Assembly (NCBI GenBank): GCA_003552625.1
Contig: PUNM01000107.1
Coordinates: forward strand, 1 to 35,783
Source of the DNA: Ectothiorhodospiraceae bacterium
GTDB lineage: Bacteria > Pseudomonadota > Gammaproteobacteria > Nitrococcales > Halorhodospiraceae
Length of the DNA stretch: 35,783 nucleotides
Direction: 5' to 3'
Under the pieces are notes generated by a model that was given only the letters and a program-made list of their open reading frames with translations, did not search any database and was not told the origin of the DNA. Made by a program: the position numbers and the translations under genes. Shown here piece by piece: positions 1 to 9,371 of this stretch (positions are counted from its first letter, which is position 1; the number at the start of each line of letters is the position of its first letter).

Positions 1-125
1 GCGATAACGTGAAGATGACGGTGCAGCTGATTGCGCCGATCGCGATGGAAGACGGTCTGCGCTTTGCGATCCGCGAGGGCGGTCGCACGGTCGGCGCCGG
101 CGTCGTCTCCAAGATCATCGAGTAA
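1..125 (+). CDS. tuf: Elongation factor Tu, C-terminal end (partial)
   Basis: The window opens inside this gene; the frame begins at base 3 and gives 40 residues ending in a TAA at 123-125. The residues include [18 protein letters not shown], the highly conserved end of EF-Tu domain 3. EF-Tu delivers aminoacyl-tRNA to the ribosome as a GTP complex. Only 5 nt separate its stop from the rpsJ start, so rpsJ is probably read from the tuf (str operon) transcript. Identity is clear from this short piece; the rest of the gene lies upstream of the window. Confidence 0.96.
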   Translation, partial: DNVKMTVQLIAPIAMEDGLRFAIREGGRTVGAGVVSKIIE

Positions 126-130
126 AAACC

Positions 131-463
131 ATGGCGACTGCAGCGGCTACGACTCAGAACCAAAGGATCCGGATCCGACTGAAGGCGTTCGATCATCGTT
201 TGATTGACCAGTCGGCCCGCGAGATCGTCGACACCGCGAAGCGGACCGGCGCGCACGTCTGCGGGCCGATCCCCCTTCCGGTCAAGAAAGAGCGGTTTAC
301 CGTCCTGACCTCGCCGCACGTCAATAAAGACGCGCGGGATCAGTACGAAATCCGCACGCATAAGCGGCTGATGGACATCATCGACCCGACGGACAAGACG
401 GTTGACGCGCTGATGAAGCTCGACCTCGCCGCGGGTGTCGACGTCCAAATCAAGCTCTATTAA
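131..463 (+). CDS. rpsJ: 30S ribosomal protein S10
   Basis: S10 is a small-subunit head protein and also the NusE factor of antitermination complexes. The 110-residue product matches S10 from [20 protein letters not shown] through [18 protein letters not shown] to the end. It carries about seven extra residues at the N-terminus (MATAAATT) compared with the 103-residue E. coli protein. No alternative start lies closer to the conserved region, so ATG 131 is used although it lacks a strong Shine-Dalgarno site; translation is likely coupled to tuf. It is followed by an unusually long (146 nt) structured gap before rplC. Confidence 0.97.
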   Translation: MATAAATTQNQRIRIRLKAFDHRLIDQSAREIVDTAKRTGAHVCGPIPLPVKKERFTVLTSPHVNKDARDQYEIRTHKRLMDIIDPTDKTVDALMKLDLAAGVDVQIKLY

Positions 464-467
464 ACCG

Positions 468-490
468 TCGCCAGCCGGCGAGGCCGGCGA
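468..490 (+). promoter_or_regulatory. Hairpin just after rpsJ
   Basis: Arms 468-476 and 482-490 can pair over 9 bp with one A-C mismatch around a 5-nt loop (GGCGA). It starts 5 nt after the rpsJ stop. There is no T-run after it, so it is not a convincing Rho-independent terminator. It may instead protect the rpsJ 3' end or form part of the control region before rplC. Confidence 0.35.
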
Positions 491-498
491 AGGACGAC

Positions 499-557
499 GC
501 TCCGGTGGGCAGCCCAGGGCGCTGCGCGTCATGCGTAGGTCGGCTGCCTGCCGGAGT
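499..557 (+). promoter_or_regulatory. Long RNA stem-loop between rpsJ and rplC
   Basis: Arms 499-514 and 542-557 can pair over 16 consecutive positions in RNA, with G-U wobbles at the outer end and two in the middle, around a 27-nt loop. It ends about 50 nt before the rplC start. In E. coli the L4-controlled S10 leader lies upstream of rpsJ; here tuf abuts rpsJ, leaving no room for it. This element is the obvious candidate for an operon control structure, but binding by L4 is inference. Confidence 0.45.
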
Positions 558-609
558 CTCTTCGTTCCCGGCTCGATGTCGGGTGGTGTGATTTGAGGAG
601 ACGCGGACG

Positions 610-1257
610 ATGGCAATTGGAATCGTCGGTCGCAAGCGCGGCATGACGCGTGTTTTTACCGAGGACGGGCAATCGATCCCGGTCACCGTCGTAGAGGCGG
701 AGCCGAATCGTGTGACCCAGGTGAAGACCGAGGAGAGTGACGGGTACCGCGCGGTGCAGGTGACTGCCGGCCGGCGCAAGCCGCAGCGCGTGCGGAAGCC
801 GCAAGCGGGGCACTTCGCGCGGGCTGGCGTAGAGGCTGGTCGCGGCCTTTGGGAGTTCCGGCTCGACAACGGTCAGCACAAAAGCGACGACCTTCCCGAG
901 ACCGGGGCGTCGATCGACGTGGGACGGTTTGAAGCCGGCCAGCGGGTAGACGTGACCGGGACCTCGAAGGGCCGTGGCTTCGCTGGTACGGTCCGCCGGC
1001 ACAACTTCCGGGCCCAGCGGAATACGCACGGCAACTCCAAGTCGCACCGTGTGCCGGGGTCGATCGGTCAGTGCCAGAGCCCCGGGCGCGTCTTCAAGGG
1101 GAAGAAGATGGCCGGGCAAATGGGTAACCGCCGCGCGACGATCCAAAACCTGGAGGTCGTGCGTGTGGACAACGAGCGCAACCTACTGCTCATCCGGGGC
1201 GCGGTGCCGGGGGCAGTGGGCGGTGACTTGATCGTCCGCCCGGCGGTCAAGGCGTAA
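610..1257 (+). CDS. rplC: 50S ribosomal protein L3
   Basis: L3 is an early-assembly 23S rRNA-binding protein near the peptidyl transferase centre. The 215-residue product (209 in E. coli) shows the family start [17 protein letters not shown], the central [17 protein letters not shown] and [23 protein letters not shown] near residues 150-172. Gln156 corresponds to the glutamine that PrmB methylates in E. coli L3 (Gln150), and a prmB gene is present at 22143. The start ATG follows a GAGGAG Shine-Dalgarno. It is the first gene after the structured 146-nt gap. Confidence 0.97.
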   Translation: MAIGIVGRKRGMTRVFTEDGQSIPVTVVEAEPNRVTQVKTEESDGYRAVQVTAGRRKPQRVRKPQAGHFARAGVEAGRGLWEFRLDNGQHKSDDLPETGASIDVGRFEAGQRVDVTGTSKGRGFAGTVRRHNFRAQRNTHGNSKSHRVPGSIGQCQSPGRVFKGKKMAGQMGNRRATIQNLEVVRVDNERNLLLIRGAVPGAVGGDLIVRPAVKA

Positions 1258-1275
1258 CAGGTCACAGGGGGAGCC

Positions 1276-1893
1276 ATGGAGCTCAAGCTCAGCAACGAAA
1301 AGGGCGAGGCGGCAGGCCAGCTCGAGGTCTCGGCAGAGACCTTTGACGCGCCGTTCCGCGAGGCACTGGTGCACCAGGTGGTCATGGCGCATCTCGCCGG
1401 CGGCCGCGCCGGTACCAAGGCGCAGAAGACCCGCAGCGAGGTTGCGGGCGGCGGCAAGAAGCCGTGGCGCCAGAAGGGTACCGGGAATGCCCGTGCCGGT
1501 ACGATTCGGAGCCCCCTCTGGCGCAGTGGTGGCCAGAGCTTTGCCGCCAAGCCCCGGAACTTTGAGCAAAAGGTCAACCGGAAGATGTACCGCGGTGCGA
1601 TGCGGTCCATTTTTTCCGAGCTGGCTCGCCAGGACCGGCTGGTGGCTGTCGAGCAGTTCGGCGTGGATACGCCCAAGACGAAGGACCTGCTGCAGCGGCT
1701 GGACGAGCTGGGCGTTAACGCCGGCGTTATCGTCGTGGATGAACTCGACGATCGGCTGGCTCTTGCGGCTCGCAACCTGGCGCACGTGGAGGTCGCGGAG
1801 GCGGCGACTGTCGATCCCGCGTCCCTGGTTGGTGCCGAGCAGGTGCTGATCACCGTGCCGGCCATCCGCCGTGTAGAGGAGAGGCTGTCATGA
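1276..1893 (+). CDS. rplD: 50S ribosomal protein L4
   Basis: L4 binds 23S rRNA and lines the exit tunnel; in E. coli it also represses the S10 operon. The 205-residue product (201 in E. coli) has the tunnel-loop signature [20 protein letters not shown] followed by W(R)[13 protein letters not shown]. The start has a GGGGGAG site 18 nt downstream of rplC. Its stop overlaps the rplW start (ATGA), so the two are translationally coupled. The E. coli regulatory role cannot be assumed here because the leader position differs. Confidence 0.97.
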   Translation: MELKLSNEKGEAAGQLEVSAETFDAPFREALVHQVVMAHLAGGRAGTKAQKTRSEVAGGGKKPWRQKGTGNARAGTIRSPLWRSGGQSFAAKPRNFEQKVNRKMYRGAMRSIFSELARQDRLVAVEQFGVDTPKTKDLLQRLDELGVNAGVIVVDELDDRLALAARNLAHVEVAEAATVDPASLVGAEQVLITVPAIRRVEERLS

Positions 1894-2186
1894 ACCAAGA
1901 ACGGCTCTACACCGTGCTGCACGGGCCGCACATCTCGGAGAAGAGCACCGTCATCGCGGATTCCGCGGGGCAGGTGGTATTTCGAGTCGCTCCCGACGCC
2001 AACAAGCGTGAAGTGAAGGCGGCGGTGGAGAAGCTCTTCGACGTGCAGGTCACCGGCGTGCGCACGGTAAATGCAAAGGGCAAGCGCAAGCGGTTCGGGC
2101 GCATCGAGGGCCGCCGGCGCAACTGGAAGAAGGCGTACGTAACCCTTGCCGAGGGTCAGGATATCGACTTCCTCGGTGGGGAGTAA
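1890..2186 (+). CDS. rplW: 50S ribosomal protein L23
   Basis: L23 sits at the tunnel exit and docks trigger factor and SRP. The 98-residue product contains [13 protein letters not shown] near the N-terminus and [20 protein letters not shown], as expected for L23 (100 residues in E. coli). It overlaps rplD by 4 nt (ATGA) and precedes rplB by 12 nt. Confidence 0.96.
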   Translation: MNQERLYTVLHGPHISEKSTVIADSAGQVVFRVAPDANKREVKAAVEKLFDVQVTGVRTVNAKGKRKRFGRIEGRRRNWKKAYVTLAEGQDIDFLGGE

Positions 2187-2198
2187 GGAGAGCCATCC

Positions 2199-3023
2199 AT
2201 GGCACTAGTCAAGAGCAAGCCGACGTCTCCCGGGCGCCGCTTCGTCGTCAAGACGAAAGACGCGCGCCTGCACAAGGGCGGACCGTATGAGCCACTAGTC
2301 GTCCAGAAGACGAAGAGTGGCGGCCGCAACAATGCAGGCCGCATCACAACCCGTCATCGCGGTGGGGGACACAAGCAGCGTTACCGGGTTATCGACTTTA
2401 AGCGGGACAAGACGGGCGTACCGGGCAAGGTGGAGCGCCTGGAATACGATCCCAATCGTTCCGCGAATATCGCTCTGGTCCTTTATCAAGACGGCGAGAG
2501 AAGGTATATTATCGCGCCTCGCGGTGTTGAGCCCGGCTCGCCGATCCAGAGCGGCCGGGAAGCAGCGATCCGGCCGGGCAACGCCCTGCCGCTGCGCAAC
2601 ATCCCGGTGGGGACCCAGGTCCATTGCGTCGAACTCAAGCCCGGCAAGGGCGCACAGCTCGCTCGCTCGGCCGGGGCTAGCGTTCAAATCGTGGCCCGCG
2701 AAAGCGGTGCAGCCACCCTCCGCCTGCGCTCCGGCGAAATGCGCCGGGTGCCCGCTGACTGCATGGCGACGGTCGGCGAAGTGGGTAACACCGAGCACAG
2801 CCTGCGGACACTGGGCAAGGCCGGTGCCAAGCGCCACCTGGGGGTTCGTCCAACGGTCCGTGGTGTAGCCATGAACCCGGTCGATCACCCGCACGGTGGT
2901 GGTGAGGGGCGCACAGCCGGGGGTCGCCACCCGGTATCGCCGTGGGGTATGCCCACGAAGGGCCACAAGACCCGTAAGAACAAGCGTACCGATCAGAATA
3001 TCGTGCGCCGACGGAAGCGTTGA
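2199..3023 (+). CDS. rplB: 50S ribosomal protein L2
   Basis: L2 is needed for subunit association and peptidyl transferase assembly. The 274-residue product (273 in E. coli) has the SH3-like RNA-binding region ([19 protein letters not shown] near residue 55) and the invariant C-terminal [14 protein letters not shown] with the conserved His that is essential in the family. An AAGGAG site precedes ATG 2199. A long antisense open frame covers this gene but has no coding support. Confidence 0.98.
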   Translation: MALVKSKPTSPGRRFVVKTKDARLHKGGPYEPLVVQKTKSGGRNNAGRITTRHRGGGHKQRYRVIDFKRDKTGVPGKVERLEYDPNRSANIALVLYQDGERRYIIAPRGVEPGSPIQSGREAAIRPGNALPLRNIPVGTQVHCVELKPGKGAQLARSAGASVQIVARESGAATLRLRSGEMRRVPADCMATVGEVGNTEHSLRTLGKAGAKRHLGVRPTVRGVAMNPVDHPHGGGEGRTAGGRHPVSPWGMPTKGHKTRKNKRTDQNIVRRRKR

Positions 3024-3036
3024 GGGGTAAAGAATC

Positions 3037-3312
3037 GTGCCACGCTCGACCAAAAAAGGGCCGTTCATCGACCACCACCTGCTGAAGAAGGTGGAAGAGG
3101 CGAATGCCAACAACAGCAAGCGGCCGATCAAGACCTGGTCGCGCCGCTCGGTGGTGATGCCGGACATGGTCGGGCTCACCATCGCCATTCACAACGGGCG
3201 CCAGCATGTTCCCGTTCTCATCAACGAGAACATGGTGGGGCATAAGCTGGGCGAGTTTGCGGCGACGCGTACGTTCCGCGGACACGCTGCGGACAAGAAG
3301 TCGAAGCGTTAA
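3037..3312 (+). CDS. rpsS: 30S ribosomal protein S19
   Basis: S19 forms part of the small-subunit head with S13. The 91-residue product starts [19 protein letters not shown] and includes [14 protein letters not shown] and the C-terminal [21 protein letters not shown]. The start is GTG, with a GAGGGG-type site upstream, 13 nt after rplB. Length equals the family norm (92 in E. coli). Confidence 0.97.
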   Translation: MPRSTKKGPFIDHHLLKKVEEANANNSKRPIKTWSRRSVVMPDMVGLTIAIHNGRQHVPVLINENMVGHKLGEFAATRTFRGHAADKKSKR

Positions 3313-3324
3313 CGGGAGCGCGCC

Positions 3325-3657
3325 ATGGAGACCCAAGCGAAACTGCGTTTCTCGCGGATCTCGCCGCAGAAAGCACGGTTGGTCGCGGACCAGATCCGGG
3401 GCCTCCCGGTTGACGACGCCCTGCGTACGCTGGAGTACAGCCCGAGAAAGGCCGCACGCATCGTGCGCAAGGTGCTCGAGTCGGCGATCGCCAACGCGGA
3501 GCATAACGACGGCGCGGACATCGATGAGCTGCGGGTAGCCCGTGTCTTTGTCGATGAAGGCCCGACGATGAAGCGGATTCAACCGCGCGCCAAAGGGCGT
3601 GCCAATCGAATCCTCAAGCGGACTAGCCACATTACCGTGGCGGTCGCTGAGGACTAA
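3325..3657 (+). CDS. rplV: 50S ribosomal protein L22
   Basis: L22 contacts all 23S domains and, with L4, narrows the exit tunnel. The product is 110 residues, exactly the E. coli length. Diagnostic stretches are [16 protein letters not shown] and the hairpin region [26 protein letters not shown] site precedes ATG 3325, 12 nt after rpsS. Confidence 0.97.
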   Translation: METQAKLRFSRISPQKARLVADQIRGLPVDDALRTLEYSPRKAARIVRKVLESAIANAEHNDGADIDELRVARVFVDEGPTMKRIQPRAKGRANRILKRTSHITVAVAED

Positions 3658-3681
3658 GCGGATCAAGCGAGAGAGGCCGGC

Positions 3682-4368
3682 ATGGGAAATAAGACCCATC
3701 CCACAGGGTTCAGGCTGGGCGTCACCGAAGACTGGCGTTCCATGTGGTACGCCGACAGCAGTGACTTCGGCAAGTACCTTAACACCGATCTTCAGGTGCG
3801 GGAGTTCATCCGGAGTCGCCTGAAGAACGCGTCGGTCAGCCGCATTCAGATCGAGCGCCCGGCGAAAAATGCGCTTGTCACGATCCATACGGCGCGGCCC
3901 GGGATCGTGATCGGCAAGAAAGGCGAAGACATTGATCGGCTGCGCGGCGAGGTCGCGGCCAAGATGGGCGTGCCGGTGCATATCAACATCGAGGAGATTC
4001 GCAAGCCGGAGGCGGACGCGAATCTCGTCGCTGAGAGCATTGCCGGGCAGCTTGAGCGGCGTGTGATGTTCCGTCGCGCCCTTAAGCGTGCGGTCGGGAA
4101 TGCGCAACGCGTAGGGGCCCAAGGTATCAAGGTCCAGGTCTCCGGTCGGCTTAACGGGTCGGAAATCGCGCGCACGGAGTGGTACCGCGAGGGTCGGGTA
4201 CCCCTGCATACACTGCGCGCGGACATCGACTACGGCTTCGCCGAGGCGATGACGACCTACGGCGTGATTGGTGTCAAGGTCTGGATCTTCAAGGGCGAGA
4301 TCATCGACACCGAAAACGAAGGGGATCGCGCGGAGCGCGTCAAGCGCGCTGCGGCGACCCAGGGCTGA
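3682..4368 (+). CDS. rpsC: 30S ribosomal protein S3
   Basis: S3 lies at the mRNA entry channel and contributes to ribosomal helicase activity. The 228-residue product (233 in E. coli) begins [17 protein letters not shown], carries the KH-domain GxxG region [16 protein letters not shown] (about residues 73-88), and ends with the [21 protein letters not shown]-terminal domain. The start follows a GAGAGAGG site, 24 nt after rplV. Confidence 0.97.
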   Translation: MGNKTHPTGFRLGVTEDWRSMWYADSSDFGKYLNTDLQVREFIRSRLKNASVSRIQIERPAKNALVTIHTARPGIVIGKKGEDIDRLRGEVAAKMGVPVHINIEEIRKPEADANLVAESIAGQLERRVMFRRALKRAVGNAQRVGAQGIKVQVSGRLNGSEIARTEWYREGRVPLHTLRADIDYGFAEAMTTYGVIGVKVWIFKGEIIDTENEGDRAERVKRAAATQG

Positions 4369-4389
4369 GCGGACGGGAGCTCGTAAGCC

Positions 4390-4803
4390 ATGTTACAGCC
4401 AAAACGGACAAAGTACCGGAAGAAGCAAAAAGGCCGAAATAACGGCCTGGCGACTCGGGGCGACCGCGTCAGCTTTGGCGAGTTCGGTCTGAAGGCGACA
4501 ACACGTGGACCGATCACATCAAGGCAGATCGAGGCGGCCCGGCGGGCCATCAATCGCTACATCCGCCGCGGTGGCAAGATCTGGATCCGGGTCTTCCCGG
4601 ATAAGCCGGTGACGGAGAAGCCGCTGGAAGTCCGGATGGGTAAGGGTAAGGGTAACGTCGATCACTGGTGCGAGCCGATCGCGCCGGGGCGCGTTCTTTA
4701 CGAAATCGAGGGTGTCTCCGAGGAGGTCGCGCGTGAGGCGTTTCGCCGTGCGGCTGCGAAGCTCCCGGTCAAGACGACCTTCGTTAACCGGACGGTGATG
4801 TGA
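4390..4803 (+). CDS. rplP: 50S ribosomal protein L16
   Basis: L16 positions the CCA ends of A-site tRNA. The 137-residue product (136 in E. coli) has [17 protein letters not shown], the [19 protein letters not shown] block and the [20 protein letters not shown] block. The arginine-containing loop that YcfD hydroxylates in E. coli is present around MGKGKG. Its TGA stop shares a base with the following rpmC ATG. Confidence 0.97.
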   Translation: MLQPKRTKYRKKQKGRNNGLATRGDRVSFGEFGLKATTRGPITSRQIEAARRAINRYIRRGGKIWIRVFPDKPVTEKPLEVRMGKGKGNVDHWCEPIAPGRVLYEIEGVSEEVAREAFRRAAAKLPVKTTFVNRTVM

Positions 4804-5006
4804 TGAAGGCGAGCGAGCTGCGCGAGAAGAGTCGCGAGGAGCTGGAGAAGGAGCTCCTGGAGCGTCGGAAGGAACAGTTCAATCTGCGTATGCAGAAGGC
4901 CAGCGGGCAGCTGGCGCGGACCGATCAGATCGGGAAAGTGCGCCGTGACATTGCGCGCATCAAGACCGTGCTCAATGAGCGTAATCGTGCGGAGCGGCAG
5001 GCATGA
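4803..5006 (+). CDS. rpmC: 50S ribosomal protein L29
   Basis: L29 is a small helical protein beside L23 at the tunnel exit. From ATG 4803 it is 67 residues (63 in E. coli): [20 protein letters not shown], then [25 protein letters not shown] at 4800 is in frame and one codon earlier, but the ATG gives the usual N-terminus and a 1-nt TGATG overlap with rplP. Its stop overlaps rpsQ by 4 nt. Confidence 0.93.
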   Translation: MKASELREKSREELEKELLERRKEQFNLRMQKASGQLARTDQIGKVRRDIARIKTVLNERNRAERQA

Positions 5007-5263
5007 GTGAAGAGAAAAACACCCGCACCGTGAACGGGCGCGTGGTCAGCAGCCGGATGAACAAGACCGTCACGGTCATGGTGGAGCGCCGCGTCAAGCA
5101 CCCGCTCTACGGCAAGTACATTCGGCGGTCGACCAAACTGCACGCCCACGACGAGAACAACGACTGTCGTGAAGGCGACTGGGTCGCGATCCAGGAGAGT
5201 CGGCCGCTCTCGAAGACCAAGACGTGGCGCCTGGTAAAGGTGCTCGAGCGGGCCGCGAGCTGA
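5003..5263 (+). CDS. rpsQ: 30S ribosomal protein S17
   Basis: S17 is a primary 16S rRNA binder with an OB fold. The 86-residue product (84 in E. coli) contains [39 protein letters not shown] and the C-terminal [18 protein letters not shown]. It overlaps rpmC through ATGA. It closes the S10 block; a 54-nt gap follows before rplN, where E. coli has the spc promoter. Confidence 0.97.
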   Translation: MSEEKNTRTVNGRVVSSRMNKTVTVMVERRVKHPLYGKYIRRSTKLHAHDENNDCREGDWVAIQESRPLSKTKTWRLVKVLERAAS

Positions 5264-5275
5264 GCGCGGAAGGAC

Positions 5276-5289
5276 GCCCCGGAGGGGGC
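5276..5289 (+). promoter_or_regulatory. Short GC hairpin between rpsQ and rplN
   Basis: GCCCC (5276-5280) pairs with GGGGC (5285-5289) around a GGAG loop in the S10/spc boundary. There is no T-run, so it is not a standard terminator. I see no convincing -35/-10 pair in this 54-nt gap, so a separate spc promoter is not supported by sequence alone. Confidence 0.25.
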
Positions 5290-5317
5290 AAAGACGAACA
5301 AGAGCGGGTGAAGCGTC

Positions 5318-5686
5318 ATGATCCAGATGGAAAGCCTCCTCAAAGCGGCGGATAACAGCGGCGCCCGGCAGGTGCAGTGCATTAAGGTGCTGGGCGGCTC
5401 GAAGCGCCGCTATGCGGGGATCGGTGATATCGTCAAGGTCAGCGTCAAGGACGCGATCCCGCGTGGGCGCGTCAAAAAGGGCGAGGTCTACAACGCCGTA
5501 GTCGTGCGCAGCAAGCGGGGCGTGCGTCGGGCGGACGGCTCGAAGATCCGGTTCGACGGCAACGCAGCCGTACTGCTGAACAACAACCTTCAGCCGATCG
5601 GCACGCGCGTTTTCGGCCCGGTAACGCGTGAGCTGCGCAATGAGCGCTTCATGCGGATCATTTCCCTGGCGCCCGAAGTACTGTAG
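5318..5686 (+). CDS. rplN: 50S ribosomal protein L14
   Basis: L14 binds 23S rRNA at the intersubunit face and is the docking site of RsfS. The 122-residue product (123 in E. coli) reads [20 protein letters not shown], then [21 protein letters not shown] and [16 protein letters not shown] at the end. It is the first gene of the spc block. Confidence 0.97.
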   Translation: MIQMESLLKAADNSGARQVQCIKVLGGSKRRYAGIGDIVKVSVKDAIPRGRVKKGEVYNAVVVRSKRGVRRADGSKIRFDGNAAVLLNNNLQPIGTRVFGPVTRELRNERFMRIISLAPEVL

Positions 5687-5697
5687 GCGAGGTCATC

Positions 5698-6015
5698 ATG
5701 CGCAAGATTCGTACGGGCGACGAGGTTATTGTCATCGCCGGCAAGGACAAGGGACGGCGCGGGCGGGTGTCGCGCGTCTTCCCCGAAAAGGACCGGGTCG
5801 TCGTGGACAACGTGAATATGGTCAAGCGCCATACGCGTGGCAACCCGATGCAGGGGACGACCGGCGGCATCGTGGAGAAGGAAGCCCCGATCCACGTGTC
5901 GAATGTGGCGATCTACAACCCCTCGACGGAAAAAGCCGACCGCGTCGGCATCCGCTGGGAGGGGGATCGGAAGGTCCGGTATTTCAAGTCGAACCAGCAG
6001 CTGATTGACGCCTGA
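5698..6015 (+). CDS. rplX: 50S ribosomal protein L24
   Basis: L24 initiates 50S assembly at the 23S 5' domain. The 105-residue product (104 in E. coli) has the KOW motif at the N-terminus ([20 protein letters not shown], about residues 8-27) and [30 protein letters not shown]. It starts at ATG 5698, 11 nt after rplN, and runs to a TGA 10 nt before rplE. Confidence 0.97.
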   Translation: MRKIRTGDEVIVIAGKDKGRRGRVSRVFPEKDRVVVDNVNMVKRHTRGNPMQGTTGGIVEKEAPIHVSNVAIYNPSTEKADRVGIRWEGDRKVRYFKSNQQLIDA

Positions 6016-6025
6016 GGGGGCTGGA

Positions 6026-6565
6026 ATGGCGACGTTGCGAAAGCTTTATCAGGATGAAGTCTCCCCGGCGCTGCAGCAGCGGTTCGGTTACAAGAACGTG
6101 ATGCAGGTGCCGCGGCTCGAGAAGATCGTGATCAATATGGGGCTCGGAGAGGCGACCAAGGACAAAAAGATCCTTGAAGTTGCCCAAGCCGATCTGGCGA
6201 AGATCAGCGGGCAAAAGCCGGTTATTACGCGGGCCCGTAAGTCGGTCGCCGGCTTTAAGATCCGTGAAGGCTGGCCCATCGGCTGCAAGGTGACGTTGCG
6301 CCGGGGCCGGATGTACGAGTTCCTGGAGCGGTTCATCCACGTGGCCTCGCCGCGAATCCGGGACTTTCGCGGGTTCTCCCCGCGGTCGTTCGATGGACGC
6401 GGGAACTACAATCTCGGGATTCGGGAGCAGCTGATCTTCCCGGAGATCGACTACGACGAAATCGACCGGGTGCGCGGCATGGATATCACGGTTTCCACTA
6501 CCGCGCGCACCGATGAGGAAGGGAAAGCCCTGCTGGAAGGCTTCGGGTTTCCCTTCCGGACCTAA
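6026..6565 (+). CDS. rplE: 50S ribosomal protein L5
   Basis: L5 carries 5S rRNA and contacts S13 and P-site tRNA. From ATG 6026 the protein is 179 residues, exactly the E. coli length; a longer frame from TTG 6005 would overlap rplX and add seven unconserved residues. Family signatures are [39 protein letters not shown] and [18 protein letters not shown]. The site GAGGGGG precedes the chosen ATG. Confidence 0.97.
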   Translation: MATLRKLYQDEVSPALQQRFGYKNVMQVPRLEKIVINMGLGEATKDKKILEVAQADLAKISGQKPVITRARKSVAGFKIREGWPIGCKVTLRRGRMYEFLERFIHVASPRIRDFRGFSPRSFDGRGNYNLGIREQLIFPEIDYDEIDRVRGMDITVSTTARTDEEGKALLEGFGFPFRT

Positions 6566-6585
6566 CGTCCAGAGGAGCAGCGCAG

Positions 6586-6891
6586 ATGGCCAAGAAATCC
6601 ATGGTCGAGCGGGACCGCAAGCGGCGCAAGCTCGCGCAGAAGTATGCCGCTAAGCGGGAGGCGCTCAAGGCAGTTATCGATAGCCCCGAGTCGAGCGTAG
6701 AGGAGCGTTTCGAGGCGCAGCTCAAGCTGCAGCAGCTCCCGCGTAACGCAAGCCCGACCCGGCAACGGAACCGTTGCGCGAAATCGGGCCGGCCGCGCGG
6801 CTACTATCGAAAGTTCGGGCTGGCCCGGAATCAGCTCCGCGCGGCGGCGATGCGCGGTGAAATCCCTGGGCTGACCCTCTCAAGCTGGTAA
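6586..6891 (+). CDS. rpsN: 30S ribosomal protein S14 (zinc-independent form)
   Basis: S14 helps assemble the 30S head. The 101-residue product is the long, C-minus form, equal in length to that of E. coli: a single Cys is seen ([18 protein letters not shown]) rather than the CxxC pairs of the short zinc-binding paralogue. The C-terminal [15 protein letters not shown] is typical. The start follows an AGAGGAG site. Confidence 0.97.
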   Translation: MAKKSMVERDRKRRKLAQKYAAKREALKAVIDSPESSVEERFEAQLKLQQLPRNASPTRQRNRCAKSGRPRGYYRKFGLARNQLRAAAMRGEIPGLTLSSW

Positions 6892-6904
6892 GGGGACAAG
6901 ACGA

Positions 6905-7300
6905 ATGAGTATGACCGATCCCATTGCCGACATGCTGACCCGGCTGCGGAACGCGCACCACGCGGAGAAGTATGAGGTGCGTATGCCGTCGTCGCGGCTC
7001 AAGCGGGCAATTGCCAGCGTCCTTCAGGAAGAGGGGTACATCGAGAGCTTCCAAGAGGTCGGCGAAGCGAAGAAGCCGGTCCTGGAGATCACGCTTCGAT
7101 ACCACGAGGGTCAACCGGCGATCCGGGAGATTCAGCGTTATAGTCGCCCCGGGCTGCGCGTTTACCGCGGGCGCAACGAGTTGCCGCGTGTGCGCAACGG
7201 CCTCGGGACGGCCATCATCTCGACCTCCAAAGGGGTGATGAGCGACCGAAGCGCGCGAGCGCAGGGTCATGGCGGCGAAGTTCTCTGCGTGGTCTTCTAG
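6905..7300 (+). CDS. rpsH: 30S ribosomal protein S8
   Basis: S8 is a 16S central-domain binder and, in E. coli, represses the spc operon. The 131-residue product (130 in E. coli) starts [18 protein letters not shown] and ends with the RNA-binding motif [20 protein letters not shown] and GGEVLCVVF. Spacing to rpsN is 13 nt, with a GGGGA site. I could not assign an S8 target structure in the mRNA by eye. Confidence 0.97.
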   Translation: MSMTDPIADMLTRLRNAHHAEKYEVRMPSSRLKRAIASVLQEEGYIESFQEVGEAKKPVLEITLRYHEGQPAIREIQRYSRPGLRVYRGRNELPRVRNGLGTAIISTSKGVMSDRSARAQGHGGEVLCVVF

Positions 7301-7315
7301 ACAGGACGGTTAATC

Positions 7316-7849
7316 ATGTCGAGAGTGGCGAAGGCGCCCGTAGAGGTTCCCTCCAACGTGGAGGTGACGCTTCAGGGCAACGACATTCAGGTGAAAGGAC
7401 CGAACGGACAGATGTCCTGGCAGTGCCACCGCCTCGTTGAGCCGGTCCAGGACGATAGCGTCCTGACGTTCCGGCCGCGACAGCAGAGTACGCGGGCGGT
7501 CGCGCTAACCGGGACCACGCGGGCCTTGGTGAATAACATGGTGGTAGGCGTAAGCGAGGGCTTTGAGCGCCGGCTCGAGCTCCGCGGCGTCGGCTATCGG
7601 GCGCAGATGCAGGGCAATACGCTGAATCTGACGCTCGGCTTTTCCCATCCGGTCCACTACGAGGTGCCGGAAGGGGTGACCATCGAGTGCCCGACCCAGA
7701 CCGAGGTCGTAGTCAAGGGGGCCGACAAGCAGCAGGTCGGTCAAGTGGCTGCCCAGATTCGTGGTTATCGCCCGCCGGAGCCCTACAAGGGGAAAGGCGT
7801 GCGGTACGCCAACGAGCGGGTGGTCCTCAAAGAGGCCAAGAAGAAGTAG
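7316..7849 (+). CDS. rplF: 50S ribosomal protein L6
   Basis: L6 lies near the sarcin-ricin loop and affects factor binding. The 177-residue product equals the E. coli length. It shows [12 protein letters not shown], the middle [25 protein letters not shown] and the C-terminal signature [17 protein letters not shown]. Two tandem RRM-like L6 domains are expected at about 1-80 and 85-175. Confidence 0.97.
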   Translation: MSRVAKAPVEVPSNVEVTLQGNDIQVKGPNGQMSWQCHRLVEPVQDDSVLTFRPRQQSTRAVALTGTTRALVNNMVVGVSEGFERRLELRGVGYRAQMQGNTLNLTLGFSHPVHYEVPEGVTIECPTQTEVVVKGADKQQVGQVAAQIRGYRPPEPYKGKGVRYANERVVLKEAKKK

Positions 7850-7864
7850 GCGGTGGGGACGACG

Positions 7865-8218
7865 ATGGACAAGAAAACAGCACGCATGCGTCGGGCTCGG
7901 AAGAGCCGCGGTCGGATTCGCGCCAACGGCGCGTATCGCCTTTCCGTCCACCGCACCCCGCGCCATATTTATGCGCAGGTGCAGTTGCCCGACGGTGGTC
8001 GGACCTTGGCGGCGGCATCGACTGTGGAAACGGAGCTCCGGCAGCGCGAACAGGGCACCGGCAACATAGACGCAGCGCATCAGGTCGGGCGGCTGATCGC
8101 CGAGCGCGCGCGTGAAGCGGGGATCGAAGAGGTCGCATTCGACCGTGCCGGGTATCGCTACCACGGTCGGGTTCGCGCGCTCGCCGAGGCGGCGCGTGAA
8201 GCGGGCCTGAAGTTTTAA
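7865..8218 (+). CDS. rplR: 50S ribosomal protein L18
   Basis: L18 binds 5S rRNA. From ATG 7865 it is 117 residues, exactly as in E. coli, beginning [18 protein letters not shown]; a GTG at 7853 would add four residues that no L18 has. The family core [17 protein letters not shown] and the end [20 protein letters not shown] are clear. GGTGGGG lies upstream as ribosome-binding site. Confidence 0.96.
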   Translation: MDKKTARMRRARKSRGRIRANGAYRLSVHRTPRHIYAQVQLPDGGRTLAAASTVETELRQREQGTGNIDAAHQVGRLIAERAREAGIEEVAFDRAGYRYHGRVRALAEAAREAGLKF

Positions 8219-8235
8219 ACCAGGGGCATACAGTT

Positions 8236-8739
8236 ATGGCGAACGGGGAACAAACCGGCGCGGACGGCCTCCGCGAAAAGCTGATTACGATCAATCGCGT
8301 TGCCAAGGTGGTGCAGGGTGGTCGGCAGTTCGGCTTCACCGCGCTGACGGTCGTCGGGGACGGCGAGGGCCGTGTGGGCTTTGGCTACGGCAAGGCGCGC
8401 GAGGTCCCGGCTGCCATCCAAAAAGCCATGGAGCGTGCGCGCGGCGGGATGCGTACGGTGCCGCTGGACGGTCCTACGCTGCGCTACCCGGTCACGCACT
8501 TCCATGGGTCGAGCAAGGTCTTCATGAAGCCCGCCTCCCCTGGTACTGGAATTATCGCCGGGGGGGCTATGCGCGCGGTCTTCGAGGTACTCGGCGTCCA
8601 CGACGTTCTCGCCAAGTCGGTTGGCTCGCGGAACCCGATTAACGTGGTCCGGGCGACCGTGGATGGCCTGGCCTCGATGGATTCTCCGGAGGCCGTGGCG
8701 GCCCGTCGGGGCAAGTCGGTTGAAGAGATTACGAGCTGA
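8236..8739 (+). CDS. rpsE: 30S ribosomal protein S5
   Basis: S5 lines the mRNA channel and affects decoding fidelity. The 167-residue product equals the E. coli length. It has the dsRNA-binding-like N-domain ([19 protein letters not shown], about 12-32) and [20 protein letters not shown], then [20 protein letters not shown]. Two nt separate it from rpmD. Confidence 0.97.
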   Translation: MANGEQTGADGLREKLITINRVAKVVQGGRQFGFTALTVVGDGEGRVGFGYGKAREVPAAIQKAMERARGGMRTVPLDGPTLRYPVTHFHGSSKVFMKPASPGTGIIAGGAMRAVFEVLGVHDVLAKSVGSRNPINVVRATVDGLASMDSPEAVAARRGKSVEEITS

Positions 8740-8741
8740 TC

Positions 8742-8933
8742 ATGGCGAATCAAAAGAAGCTCCAGGTGACGCTGCGTCGCAGCCCGCACGGGCGTATCCA
8801 GAGCCACCGCCACTGTGCGGCTGGACTCGGGCTGCGTCGTATGCACCAGACAGTCCTTGTGGATGACACGCCCGAGAACCGTGGCATGATCCGCAAGATC
8901 TCCTACATGCTGGACGTACAGGAGGCGTCGTGA
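8742..8933 (+). CDS. rpmD: 50S ribosomal protein L30
   Basis: L30 is a small ferredoxin-like-fold protein that many lineages lack. The 63-residue product (59 in E. coli) has [10 protein letters not shown] and [20 protein letters not shown], then [10 protein letters not shown]. Its TGA stop shares one base with the rplO ATG. The AGGAGG inside its 3' end serves rplO. Confidence 0.95.
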   Translation: MANQKKLQVTLRRSPHGRIQSHRHCAAGLGLRRMHQTVLVDDTPENRGMIRKISYMLDVQEAS

Positions 8934-9370
8934 TGCGCCTGAATAAGCTTTCGCCAGCACCGGGGAGCCGCCCGGGAGCCAAGCGGGTTGGCCGCGGCGC
9001 CGGGAGCGGCCTAGGCAAGACAGCCGGGCGCGGCCACAAGGGGCAACACAGCCGCTCAGGGGGCTACCATAAGGTGGGCTTCGAGGGCGGTCAGATGCCC
9101 CTCCAGCGGCGGGTTCCCAAGTACGGGTTCAAGTCCCAGAAGGGGCTTTATACCGCTGAGGTCCGTCTGCATGAGGTGGCGCGGGTCGTCGGTGATACGG
9201 TCGATCTAGACGCGCTGAAACAGGCAGGCGTGGTGCGGAAGAACATGCGCTACGCTAAGGTGATCAATTCCGGCTCGATTAATCGCGCGGTGACCGTCAA
9301 GGGCCTTCAGGTGACCGGCGGCGCGCGGAAGGCGATCGAGGCAGCCGGCGGCCAGGTCCAGGAGGCCTAA
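8933..9370 (+). CDS. rplO: 50S ribosomal protein L15
   Basis: L15 is a late-assembly 23S rRNA binder. From ATG 8933 the product is 145 residues (144 in E. coli): [20 protein letters not shown], then [19 protein letters not shown] and [17 protein letters not shown]. An in-frame GTG one codon upstream is possible but ATG gives the standard N-terminus, with AGGAGG upstream. One nt separates its stop from the secY start. Confidence 0.96.
   Translation: MRLNKLSPAPGSRPGAKRVGRGAGSGLGKTAGRGHKGQHSRSGGYHKVGFEGGQMPLQRRVPKYGFKSQKGLYTAEVRLHEVARVVGDTVDLDALKQAGVVRKNMRYAKVINSGSINRAVTVKGLQVTGGARKAIEAAGGQVQEA
9360..9365 (+). promoter_or_regulatory. Shine-Dalgarno that fixes the secY TTG start
   Basis: A perfect AGGAGG ends 6 nt before TTG 9372. 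The next in-frame candidates (GTG 9390, ATG 9411) have no comparable site and would cut into the conserved N-terminal region, so this site decides the TTG start. It lies inside the last codons of rplO, which suggests coupling. Confidence 0.7.
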
Positions 9371-9371
9371 G

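Noticed and set aside
2677-4209. Open frame of about 510 codons on the minus strand
   Set aside because: It lies antisense to rplB, rpsS, rplV and rpsC, which are all certain. GC-rich coding DNA often leaves the opposite strand open; no protein family is recognisable in it.
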